DNA of 7,035 bases from an uncultured Clostridia bacterium (GCA_946405655.1 CAMJHX010000067.1:1-7035); one strand, 5' to 3'; positions 1-5,842 are shown, numbered from the stretch's first letter. A program made the numbers and translations. Notes: generated from the sequence alone by a model not told the origin.

Positions 1-26
1 TCAGAAAGCTTTCAGGAGAATCTCCC

Positions 27-506
27 ATGAATCAGGAACTTGAGTCCGTCGTTGAGCGGTATTCCGCGCCGCTCTACCGGCTCGCCTTCAGCTACTGCGC
101 CAATCGTCCGGACGCGGAGGATGTGGTGCAGGAGACCTTTTATGAATATCTGCGCAGAAAGCCGTCCTTTTCCGCCGAGGCACAGCGCCGCAGCTGGCTC
201 ATGACTGTCGCGGCGAACCGCTGCCGCGATCTCTTACGCAGCGCGTGGCGGCGGCGTGTGCTCCCGCTCGAGGAGGCGGCGCATATTGCCGCGCCCGCGC
301 CGGAGGAGCACCCCGAGGTCTCCGAGGCGCTTTCCAAGCTCGCCCCGGGCGACCGCGCGGCGGTCTATCTCTTTTACTATGAGCAGCTGCCCACGAAGGA
401 GATCGCGTCCATTCTGCGCATGACGGACAGCGCCGTGCGCAAGCGGCTTTCGCGTGCGCGCCGGGAGCTGCAGACCTTGCTGGGAGGTGAAGCCGATGGC
501 AGATGA
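27..506 (+). CDS. ECF-family RNA polymerase sigma factor
   Basis: A 159-residue protein of normal length for an extracytoplasmic-function (ECF) sigma factor, which directs RNA polymerase to a small set of promoters in response to an envelope signal. Sigma region 2 spans about residues 7-75: the YRLAFSYCANRPDAEDVVQE stretch matches the core-binding and -10 recognition helices, and Trp57 is in the usual place. Region 4 spans about 99-152, with a helix-turn-helix at about 121-148 (LPTKEIASIL, then SAVRKRLSRARREL) for -35 recognition. The ATG at 27 is preceded by AGGAG at 13-17, nine bases away. The 3' end overlaps the next gene by 11 bases, and that gene encodes a single-pass membrane protein, as expected for a sigma/anti-sigma pair. 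ECF factors often activate their own operon, but only 26 upstream bases are present, so no promoter can be judged. The family call is secure; the regulon and the ECF subgroup are unknown. Confidence 0.93.
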   Translation: MNQELESVVERYSAPLYRLAFSYCANRPDAEDVVQETFYEYLRRKPSFSAEAQRRSWLMTVAANRCRDLLRSAWRRRVLPLEEAAHIAAPAPEEHPEVSEALSKLAPGDRAAVYLFYYEQLPTKEIASILRMTDSAVRKRLSRARRELQTLLGGEADGR

Positions 507-1179
507 TCGTCTGCGGGAATATTATGACGCGCAGCAGCCGAGCGAAGCGCTCATGGAAAAGCTGCGCGCGATGGAGGCGCCGCCGAAGAAGACGCGGCGC
601 TATGCGCTCCCCATCGCGGCGGCTGCCGTGCTCGCGCTCGTGCTCGCGGCGGCATTCTGGCCGAAGGCGGAGCCGCAGAGCCCGCCCGAGCCGGTGCTCG
701 AGGTCTCGGACGCCGCCGCGCCGGAAACGCCCGTGCCGACGCCGGAGCCGACAGCAGCGCCGACCGCGCAGCCCACGCTCCCGCCGACCACACCGCCGCC
801 GGTCTCTCTCGCCGCGCCGACGCCCGCGCCGGCCCAGACGCCGCGCCCGACGCGGATCATCCCGAACGGAACCGGCGCGCCGCTCCCGCCGGAGGAGAGC
901 GATGTTCCCTCCGGTGAAGGCGGGGATCTGCCCGGTTCCCCGGGGGATCTCTCCGAGTCGTGGGAATATCTGTATGAAGACGGCAGACATCTTGTGCGGT
1001 TCTGGTTTCCGGAAGGCGAGGAGCACACGCTCGATCTCACCGACCTGCTCGTCGACGGGCATTTCGAGGGCGTGGTCGACGCGGGCGACATGTATCTCGA
1101 CGTATTCCTCACAGTTTATGATGACGGCACGGCCGACCTTGTAATCGGCGGCGCCTACATGAAAGGAGAAGAAAGATGA
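496..1179 (+). CDS. Single-pass membrane protein, putative anti-sigma factor / sensor
   Basis: A 227-residue protein that I do not recognise as a named family. The start chosen is the ATG at 496, with GGGAGGTG at 482-489 as the ribosome binding site; an in-frame ATG at 454 lies deep inside the sigma gene and is less likely. Order of parts: a charged cytoplasmic head (1-35) ending in KKTRR; one hydrophobic helix (about 37-54, rich in Ala/Leu/Val); a very Pro/Ala/Thr-rich stalk (about 57-150); and a compact acidic C-terminal domain (about 155-222) rich in Tyr, Phe, Trp, Asp and Val, probably beta-structured. The positive residues before the helix put the head inside and the stalk and tail outside. 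The overlap with the sigma gene and the membrane topology suggest an anti-sigma factor. The head has no Cys or His residues, so the zinc anti-sigma motif is absent. It could instead be a stalked surface protein that merely shares the operon. The stop overlaps the next start by four bases (ATGA). Confidence 0.72.
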   Translation: MADDRLREYYDAQQPSEALMEKLRAMEAPPKKTRRYALPIAAAAVLALVLAAAFWPKAEPQSPPEPVLEVSDAAAPETPVPTPEPTAAPTAQPTLPPTTPPPVSLAAPTPAPAQTPRPTRIIPNGTGAPLPPEESDVPSGEGGDLPGSPGDLSESWEYLYEDGRHLVRFWFPEGEEHTLDLTDLLVDGHFEGVVDAGDMYLDVFLTVYDDGTADLVIGGAYMKGEER

Positions 1180-2900
1180 AGAAACGAATCCTGTCCTTGC
1201 TGCTGGCAGCCGCGCTGCTGCTGGGACTGACGCCGGCGTTTGCCGCGGGGAGAACCCCGTTTGCCGACGTGCCTGCGGGCGCGTGGTATGCCGACGCCGT
1301 CGCGGAGCTGAGTGATCTCGGCTATGTCAACGGCGTGAGCGCATCGGCGTTTGACCCGGACGGCTCCATGACGCGCGCCATGGTCGTCACGATCCTCTCG
1401 CGCATGGGCGGCGGCGTCTCCGGCATCGTGAGCGACCGCTTTGCCGATGTGCCCTCGGACGCGTGGTACGCTCAGGCGGTCGCGTGGGCGGCGGCGAACC
1501 GGATCACAAACGGCGTGGATGACGACCACTTCAACCCCGACGGCGTCATCACGCGCGAGATGCTCGCCACCCTCCTCTGGCGCTATGCCGAGATGCGGTA
1601 TGAATATGACTATTTTGAGCGCTTTTACGCTGAGCAGGCGTTTGATGATGACGACCCCGTGAGCGACTGGGCGCAGCTCCCGATGCGCCTTTCCATCGGC
1701 TCGCATGTCCTGCAGGGGCGCGCGACAGAAAACGGCGTCCGCTGGGCGGCGCAGGACACCTGCACCCGCGCCGAGGCCGTCACGATGCTGCACCGCTTTC
1801 TCCAGCTGGAGCTCACGGGCAAGGAGCCGATTGTAAGTGACGACGCCGACCGCATCGCGGACGTGTCGCTCAAGCTGTTTCGCGCCGCCGAGGAGCCGGG
1901 CAAGAACATCGTCGTCTCTCCGCTCTCCATGATCTATGCCCTCGCCATGCTGAATAACGGCGCCTCGGGCGAGACGAAGGCGCAGCTGGAGGCGCTCTTC
2001 GGCTGCGACGCCGAGACCCTCACCGATACGCTCGCGGCCTATGCCAAAACGCTCCCGACGAATTTCAGCGGCAAGGTGCGCCTTGCAAACTCCGTGTGGC
2101 TGCGCGACGGCGTCGCGGTCAAGCCCGAGTTCGTCGCCCTCAACCGCGACCGCCTCGGCGCGGAGGTCTTCCAGCGCAGCTTTGACAGGACCACGCTGCA
2201 GGAGCTCAACGGCTGGGTCTCTGAGCAGACGGACGGCATGATCCCGTCCATCCTCTCCGATCTGCCGCAGGAGTCGTGGACCGTGCTCGTGAACGCCCTG
2301 CTCTTCCAGGGCAAGTGGTCGCAGGAATACAAAGGAACGACGCCCATGGACTTCCACGCTGCCGACGGCACCGTGCAGAAGGCGGACATGCTGCGCGGCC
2401 TCGAGTTCTGCTATCTGCACGACGAGAACGCCGAGGGCTTTCTCAAGGGCATGTGCGGGCATTATGCCTTTGCCGTCGTCCTGCCGAAGGAGGGCATGAC
2501 CCCGGCGGAATACCTCGCCACGCTCGACGGCGCGTCCCTGCGCAGTCTGCTGCAGTATGAGCTGTATGACGAGGTGCATACCACGATGCCGAAGTTCAAG
2601 ACCGAGTATTCGAGCGACCTCATGCCGATCTTCCGCGCCGCCGGACTCACGAATCTCAGCGAGCTGGACGGCATTGCCCCGGAAGCCTTTGTCTCCGACG
2701 CGGTGCATAAGGCGGTCATCGACGTCAACGAGGACGGCGTGAGCGCCGCGGCAGTCACGGCCATCGACGTCGCCGGCTCCGCGCTGATCGACCAGCCGAA
2801 GAAGATCGCCAACATCGTCGCCGACCGGCCGTATATCTACATGATCGTGGACACGACCACGAACCTCCCGCTGTTCATCGGCGTGAACGAATCCATCTAA
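1176..2900 (+). CDS. Secreted SLH-domain serpin (cell-wall-anchored serine protease inhibitor)
   Basis: A 574-residue secreted protein. Residues 1-24 are a signal peptide (MKKR, Leu/Ala core, AFA cleavage motif). Three S-layer-homology repeats follow: about 27-80 and 88-140 are clear (FADVP, AWYADAV/AWYAQAV, TRAM and TREM), while about 141-210 is divergent but keeps TRAEAVTMLHRF. SLH repeats bind secondary cell-wall polymers. Residues about 225-574 form a full-length serpin, a suicide inhibitor that traps serine proteases. Family landmarks are VSPLSMIYALAMLNNGASG (247-265), LVNALLFQGKW (371-381), TTMPKFKTEYSSDL (469-482), the shutter His511 in AVHKAV, the hinge at 519-528 and the C-terminal DRPYIYMI (550-557). 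The classic signature has Phe where this has Tyr553. The ATG at 1176 has AAAGGAG seven bases upstream and overlaps the previous stop, so it is the last gene of the sigma operon. The likely role is protection of the cell surface from host or microbial proteases. The domain call is secure; the target protease is inferred. Confidence 0.95.
   Translation: MKKRILSLLLAAALLLGLTPAFAAGRTPFADVPAGAWYADAVAELSDLGYVNGVSASAFDPDGSMTRAMVVTILSRMGGGVSGIVSDRFADVPSDAWYAQAVAWAAANRITNGVDDDHFNPDGVITREMLATLLWRYAEMRYEYDYFERFYAEQAFDDDDPVSDWAQLPMRLSIGSHVLQGRATENGVRWAAQDTCTRAEAVTMLHRFLQLELTGKEPIVSDDADRIADVSLKLFRAAEEPGKNIVVSPLSMIYALAMLNNGASGETKAQLEALFGCDAETLTDTLAAYAKTLPTNFSGKVRLANSVWLRDGVAVKPEFVALNRDRLGAEVFQRSFDRTTLQELNGWVSEQTDGMIPSILSDLPQESWTVLVNALLFQGKWSQEYKGTTPMDFHAADGTVQKADMLRGLEFCYLHDENAEGFLKGMCGHYAFAVVLPKEGMTPAEYLATLDGASLRSLLQYELYDEVHTTMPKFKTEYSSDLMPIFRAAGLTNLSELDGIAPEAFVSDAVHKAVIDVNEDGVSAAAVTAIDVAGSALIDQPKKIANIVADRPYIYMIVDTTTNLPLFIGVNESI
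2730..2810 (+). other. Serpin hinge and reactive-centre loop coding segment
   Basis: This encodes residues 519-545 of the serpin. The hinge reads E519-D-G-V-S-A-A-A-V-T528, close to the inhibitory consensus E-x-G-T-x-A-A-A-x-T, with small residues at P12-P10 that allow loop insertion. Val at P14 replaces the usual Thr/Ser; it is uncharged, so insertion remains plausible. Counting 17 positions from Glu519 puts P1 at Ser535 and P1' at Ala536, within V-A-G-S-A-L-I. The distance from there to the conserved Pro552 is about six residues longer than in alpha-1-antitrypsin, so the true scissile bond could lie a few residues further on. No Arg or Lys occurs before Lys542, which argues against a trypsin-like target at the expected bond. 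Confidence 0.7.
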
Positions 2901-2931
2901 AAAAGGTGCCTGCTTTTGCAGGCACCTTTTT
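2901..2931. terminator. Bidirectional intrinsic terminator between convergent operons
   Basis: A perfect hairpin: AAAAGGTGCCTGC (2901-2913), a TTTT loop, then GCAGGCACCTTTT (2918-2930). The core GGTGCCTGC/GCAGGCACC stem is flanked by A-runs on one side and T-runs on the other, so each strand has a T-tract after the stem. It starts directly after the serpin stop codon, and its last base abuts the stop codon of the convergent lipoprotein gene. It therefore probably ends transcription of both operons. Confidence 0.93.
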
Positions 2932-3539
2932 CAGGTATCTCGTTCAAACGTCATCGTCTGGTTTCCGGTCTCGTCGATCCAGACGAGGCCGCCGTCCTTG
3001 GCAGAGAGCGTGCCGCTGCCGTTTTCATAGACGGTCTGCAGCCCGGAGGCGTTCTGCACGAGCTTTTTGCAGTCGGTGTAGGTCAGCTCCGCGCGCTCCA
3101 GATCGTATTTCCCCGTGAAGGTCCATACGATGTTCGTGCCGTCGGCTTGCGTCAGCAAAATGCTGCCGCGAAACGCCTCGTCGATGACCATCGCGGCGCC
3201 GGTGCCCTTGTCGATCCAGTTGCCGACGGGGTTGACCGCAATGACCTCCGCCAGCTGCTCCTGCAGCTGCTGAATGTCCGCCCAGCTTTCCGCCTTGGGC
3301 GTCGGCGTGGCGGCGGGGCTGCTCTTGCCGCCGGAGGTTTTACCGCCGGCTGGCGTCGCGGTCGCCTTCGGCGCGGCGGTTTCCTTGGTGTTCTTCGCGG
3401 TTTTCTTTGTGCTTTTCTTCGGCTGCGTTTCGCTCGTCTCCTCCGCCGAGCCGGAGCCGGCGGGCTCTGCCTGCTTTTTCCCGCAGGCGGAGAGGAGCAG
3501 CAGCGCGCAGAGCAGCAGCACAGGGAACCATTTTTTCAT
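2931..3539 (-). CDS. Small secreted lipoprotein with low-complexity linker, unknown function
   Basis: A 202-residue lipoprotein. The signal sequence MKKWFPVLLLCALLLLSAC ends in a lipobox with Cys19 as the lipid-modified residue, so the mature protein sits on the outer face of the membrane. A Lys/Thr/Ala/Pro/Ser-rich linker (about 20-85) leads to a C-terminal domain (about 86-202). This begins with a possible helix (SWADIQQLQEQLAEVIAV) and continues with alternating strands such as GNWIDKGTGAAMVI, SILLTQADGTNIVWTFTG, GSGTLSAKDGGLVWID and QTMTFERD. The pattern resembles a small beta-barrel or lipocalin-like fold, but this is a guess from strand spacing only. The ATG at 3539 is chosen because GAGGAGG lies seven bases upstream and the signal peptide starts exactly there; longer in-frame starts would disrupt the lipoprotein signal. 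It overlaps the stop of the upstream GtrA gene by four bases, so the two are probably translated together. No substrate or partner can be named. Confidence 0.85.
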   Translation of the reverse strand: MKKWFPVLLLCALLLLSACGKKQAEPAGSGSAEETSETQPKKSTKKTAKNTKETAAPKATATPAGGKTSGGKSSPAATPTPKAESWADIQQLQEQLAEVIAVNPVGNWIDKGTGAAMVIDEAFRGSILLTQADGTNIVWTFTGKYDLERAELTYTDCKKLVQNASGLQTVYENGSGTLSAKDGGLVWIDETGNQTMTFERDT

Positions 3540-3961
3540 GCGGATTCCTCCTCGCTTTTGAAGGCGAAAAATCGCTGACCCAGATAGTTCAGCCCCGTGA
3601 AGAGCACCATGCCGACGAGCATGGACACATTGTCGCGCACACTCACGCTCGCGTTCGCGAGCAGCGCGCGGCAGAGGGGCTTTGCAATGCCGTAGGCGAG
3701 GCCGTAGCACACGGCGATGTTGATCACAAAGCGCAGCACCTGAGAGAGGCTCTGCTCCTTGTTCTTGAAGGTGAAGTATTTATTCAGAAAGAAGCTCAGA
3801 ATGCTGGTGAGAATGTAATTTGCCGCCGACGAAACCCAGTAAGAGCAGTGCGCGAGATTATAAAGCCCGAACATGATCGCCGTGCCGACCAGCGTATTGA
3901 TGACGCCCACGATCAAAAACCGCAGCAGCTTCGCGTCAAAGAGGGACAGAAGCTTTTTCAA
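3536..3961 (-). CDS. GtrA-family four-helix membrane protein
   Basis: A 141-residue GtrA-like protein of usual family size (about 120-150). Family hallmarks are RFLIVGVINTLVG (14-26), the SFFLNKYFTFK motif (56-66) at the end of helix 2, and the closing LNYLGQRFFAFK (124-135). Four membrane helices are predicted at about 13-33, 42-60, 75-96 and 112-131. GtrA proteins are linked to export or flipping of lipid-linked sugars used in cell-surface glycosylation, though many members are uncharacterised. The start is a TTG at 3961, preceded by GGAGGTGA on the minus strand at ideal spacing; the only nearby ATG is out of frame. It is the first gene of a two-gene unit with the lipoprotein gene, overlapping by ATGA. 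No glycosyltransferase lies next to it in this window, so its substrate cannot be inferred. Confidence 0.9.
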   Translation of the reverse strand: MKKLLSLFDAKLLRFLIVGVINTLVGTAIMFGLYNLAHCSYWVSSAANYILTSILSFFLNKYFTFKNKEQSLSQVLRFVINIAVCYGLAYGIAKPLCRALLANASVSVRDNVSMLVGMVLFTGLNYLGQRFFAFKSEEESA

Positions 3962-3982
3962 GGCATCACCTCCAGTGACGCT

Positions 3983-4011
3983 AATGTACCATAAAAGTTC
4001 CGGGAAAGCAA
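3983..4011 (-). promoter_or_regulatory. Candidate sigma-A promoter for the GtrA-lipoprotein pair
   Basis: On the minus strand, TTGCTT (4006-4011) and TACATT (3983-3988) are separated by exactly 17 bases, and TG one base before the -10 makes it an extended -10 box. Transcription would start about 15-20 bases before the TTG start codon, leaving a very short leader with the ribosome binding site. The -35 matches the consensus at only three positions, so this is a moderate call. Confidence 0.45.
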
Positions 4012-4028
4012 ACGGAAGCGCTGTTCGT

Positions 4029-4175
4029 CGAAGCCTTCCCCCTCGGGGGAAGGTGGCCGAGCGAAGCGAGGTCGGATGAGGGGCAGATTCGCAGCCAATG
4101 TCCGACATAGGAGGTGATCTCCCCCTCATCCACCGCTGACGCGGTCCCCCTTCCCCCCGAGGGGGAAGGTTTCGG
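4029..4175. repeat. GC-rich palindromic intergenic repeat element (MITE/REP-like)
   Basis: About 147 bases with no gene. The ends are imperfect inverted repeats. The left end has CGAAGCCTTCCCCCTCGGGG from 4029, and the right end read on the other strand has CGAAACCTTCCCCCTCGGGG down from 4174. Each arm also contains its own hairpin (CCTTCCCCC with GGGGGAAGG; 4034-4053 and 4149-4169). A second stem-forming part follows: GAGCGAAGCGAG on the left (4059-4070) and a CCGCTGACGCGG type on the right (4133-4144), then GGATGAGGGG on the left and its complement CCCCTCATCC on the right. The unique core is about 4084-4120. I see no transposase and no clear target-site duplication. Together with the adjoining promoter and terminator it accounts for the gene-free stretch 3962-4231. 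It is probably a dispersed repeat of the host genome. Confidence 0.75.
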
Positions 4176-4181
4176 GCGATG

Positions 4182-4215
4182 AAAAAGCCCCGACGCATCA
4201 TCTTTGCGCCGGGGC
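4182..4215 (-). terminator. Intrinsic terminator of the putP gene
   Basis: Read on the minus strand, GCCCCGGCGCA and TGCGTCGGGGC form an 11-base-pair stem with one G-T pair (4205-4215 with 4187-4197). A seven-base loop separates the arms, and five T residues follow (4182-4186). It begins 17 bases after the symporter stop codon, the expected position for its terminator. Confidence 0.9.
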
Positions 4216-4231
4216 GTCTCTTTGGTTTTTG

Positions 4232-5698
4232 TTAATCTACAGGCTGCTTCGCAAGCTCGAAGAGATCCGTGACCTCCTTCGAGGGGGCCTTGCTGATGAG
4301 CGACACGACAACCGCGGCGATCAGGCCGCAGAGGAAGCCGGGCAGCAGCTCATAGATGCCGGTGGAGCCGACGAGGAACTTGAACCACAGGAAGTCCACG
4401 CCGAAGCCGACGACCACGCCCGCGACCGCGCCGGAGTAGGTCAGGCGCTTCCAGTAGAGCGCGAGCAGGATCACGGGGCCGAAGGCCGCGCCGAAGAAGC
4501 CCCACGCATTGGAGACCAGCGCCATGATGCCGCCGGAGTTGGGGTTCACGGCGATCAGATACGCCACGATGGAGATCACGACGACCATCGCGCGGCCGGC
4601 CCAGAGCATCTCCTTGTCGGAGGCGCCCTTGCGGAAGACGGGCTTGTAAATGTCGCTCGCGAAGGCGGAGGAGGAGGCGAGCAGCTGGCTGTCCGCCGTG
4701 CTCATGGCAGCGGCGAGGATCGCCGAGAGCAGGATGCCGCCGATGAAGGCGGGGAACACCTTGCGCACGATCGTGATGAACAGGAGGTTCTGCTCGCCGT
4801 CCACGAGCGCGTCGCCGATGAACTTGCGGCCGACGAGCGCCACGACGACGGAGGCCGCGAGGATGAGCACCGTCCACGTGCTGCCGATGACGCGGCTGCG
4901 CTTCATCTCCTTCTCGGAGCGGATGGAGATATAGCGGACGATGATGTGGGGCATGCCGAAGTAGCCGAGACCCCACGCGAGGCCGCTGAGCACATCCGCC
5001 ACGCTGGGCACGAGCTTGTAGTAGTCCTCGCCCACGTTCACGGCGGGCTGCACGAAGTCGGCGGCGTTCATCGCGAACACTGCGAAGATGGGCGCGAGCA
5101 TCAATGCTGCGAGCATCAGCAGACCCTGGAAGAAGTCCGTCCAGCACACGGCGTTGAAGCCGCCGAGGAAGACGTAGACGAGGATCAGCGCGGTGGCGAT
5201 CATCATCGCCGTCTGCTTATCCCAGCCGAGCACGGTGTTGAACAGCGTGCCGCAGGCGTCGATGCTGGAGGCGGAGTAGACGCAGTAGGCGATCACGAAC
5301 ACGATCGCGGAGATGATCTGCAGCGCCTTGTTGCTCGTCAGAAAGCGATTCGTGAGAAACTGCGGGATCGTGATCGAGTCATTTGCGCGGATCGAGTAGC
5401 GGCGCAGCCGGGGCGCCACGAAGATCCACGAGAGCACCGTGCCGATGGCAAGGCCGATGCCGATCCAGACCTGGCCGACGCCGAGCAGATAGATCGAGCC
5501 CGGCAGACCCATCAGCACCCACGCGCTCATATCGGACGCGCCGGCAGAGAGCGCCGCGACCCAGCCGTTCATCTGGCGGCCGCCGAGGAAGTATTCCTTC
5601 TCGCCCGCGTGCTTGCGGTCGCGGAAGAAGAAATACACGCCGATGGCGATGACCACTGCGAAGTACAGCAGCATGGCGATCAATTCAGCAGTTTTCAT
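4232..5698 (-). CDS. putP: Sodium/proline symporter, PutP type (SSS family)
   Basis: A 488-residue sodium:solute symporter, close in length to E. coli PutP (502). It imports L-proline with Na+ across the cytoplasmic membrane, giving carbon, nitrogen, a Stickland electron acceptor or osmoprotection. The match to PutP, recalled from memory, runs through the whole chain: EYFLGGR (35-41), ALSAGASDMSAWVLMGLPGS (49-68), WGLGYFGMPHI (242-252), GGILLSAILAAAMSTADSQL (320-339) and SNAWGFFGAAFGP (396-408). Asp56 and Ser58 correspond to PutP Asp55 and Ser57, and Ser333/Thr334 to Ser340/Thr341, residues tied to Na+ and substrate binding. About 13 hydrophobic helices are expected. The ATG at 5698 is chosen because GGAGGG sits seven bases before it and the protein then begins directly before helix 1; an in-frame ATG at 5725 lacks a well-placed site. 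It is a single-gene unit divergent from a LysR regulator. A related substrate cannot be fully excluded. Confidence 0.9.
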   Translation of the reverse strand: MKTAELIAMLLYFAVVIAIGVYFFFRDRKHAGEKEYFLGGRQMNGWVAALSAGASDMSAWVLMGLPGSIYLLGVGQVWIGIGLAIGTVLSWIFVAPRLRRYSIRANDSITIPQFLTNRFLTSNKALQIISAIVFVIAYCVYSASSIDACGTLFNTVLGWDKQTAMMIATALILVYVFLGGFNAVCWTDFFQGLLMLAALMLAPIFAVFAMNAADFVQPAVNVGEDYYKLVPSVADVLSGLAWGLGYFGMPHIIVRYISIRSEKEMKRSRVIGSTWTVLILAASVVVALVGRKFIGDALVDGEQNLLFITIVRKVFPAFIGGILLSAILAAAMSTADSQLLASSSAFASDIYKPVFRKGASDKEMLWAGRAMVVVISIVAYLIAVNPNSGGIMALVSNAWGFFGAAFGPVILLALYWKRLTYSGAVAGVVVGFGVDFLWFKFLVGSTGIYELLPGFLCGLIAAVVVSLISKAPSKEVTDLFELAKQPVD

Positions 5699-5732
5699 TT
5701 GGAATCCCTCCGGAATCATTTGCATTAGAGAA

Positions 5733-5744
5733 ACTTATATAAGT
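5733..5744. promoter_or_regulatory. Perfect 12-base palindrome in the putP leader
   Basis: ACTTATATAAGT is a perfect dyad lying in the presumed putP 5' leader, between the start of transcription and the ribosome binding site. It could be a regulator operator. It is too AT-rich to be a strong RNA hairpin. Nothing in the sequence names a binding protein, so the role is unproven. Confidence 0.35.
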
Positions 5745-5766
5745 CCTCCGGGGTAAAAACACCTGT

Positions 5767-5795
5767 AGTCTACCCGAATCCGTCGTTTTTGTCAA
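5767..5795 (-). promoter_or_regulatory. putP promoter (sigma-A type)
   Basis: On the minus strand TTGACA (5790-5795) is followed by a 17-base spacer and TAGACT (5767-5772). The -35 is perfect and the -10 matches at four of six positions, a pattern that often depends on an activator. The transcript should start near 5760, giving a leader of about 60 bases. The -35 lies in the left arm of the inverted repeat 5791-5842. Confidence 0.75.
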
Positions 5796-5842
5796 TGGAA
5801 AATTCATAATTTTTCATAAAATGACGGGGAATTTCCATTGAC
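5791..5842. promoter_or_regulatory. Inverted repeat holding both divergent -35 boxes; probable LysR-protein binding region
   Basis: The left arm GTCAATGGAAAATTC (5791-5805) and the right arm GAATTTCCATTGAC (5829-5842) are inverted copies differing by one A. Each arm contains most of a TTGACA -35 box, pointing outward to putP on the left and to the LysR gene on the right. Between the arms, TTCATAA is repeated at 5803 and 5813, exactly 10 bases apart. From the predicted putP start the arms lie at about -31 to -45 and -69 to -82, which fits the paired activation and recognition sites of LysR-type regulators. Binding here is inferred. Confidence 0.6.

Noticed and set aside
1155..2708. A 517-codon open frame on the minus strand opposite the serpin
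   Set aside because: It arises from high GC at third codon positions; the composition is Arg/His/Val-rich, it overlaps a well-supported SLH-serpin gene, and no promoter or ribosome binding site is evident.
2916..3578. A 220-codon plus-strand frame opposite the lipoprotein gene
   Set aside because: It starts within the bidirectional terminator and lies antisense to a gene with a clear lipobox and ribosome binding site; its sequence is low-complexity Arg/Ala/Gly.
3540..3710. N-terminal extension of the lipoprotein frame to an upstream ATG
   Set aside because: It would add 57 residues of Arg-rich sequence overlapping the GtrA gene and bury the lipoprotein signal sequence; the ATG at 3539 has a well-placed GAGGAGG.
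3962..4201. N-terminal extension of the GtrA frame to an upstream ATG
   Set aside because: The extension runs through the palindromic repeat and the candidate promoter, and GtrA proteins normally start just before helix 1. The TTG at 3961 with GGAGGTGA fits the family length.
5699..5725. Alternative putP start at the in-frame ATG at 5725 (nine extra residues)
   Set aside because: The nearest upstream GGAGG lies about 19 bases away, too far for efficient use, whereas the ATG at 5698 has GGAGGG seven bases upstream.
4229..5728. A 499-codon open frame on the plus strand, fully opposite putP
   Set aside because: Its translation is dominated by His, Asp, Glu, Arg and Ala with no fold-like pattern, as expected for the antisense of a GC-rich membrane-protein gene. 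It has no suitable ribosome binding site, and the minus-strand frame is a clear PutP match.
5745..5760. Possible riboswitch or leader peptide in the putP leader
   Set aside because: The leader is only about 60 bases, holds no multi-stem structure I can recognise and no anti-terminator pair, and the only upstream ATGs are in frame with putP rather than forming a separate leader peptide.
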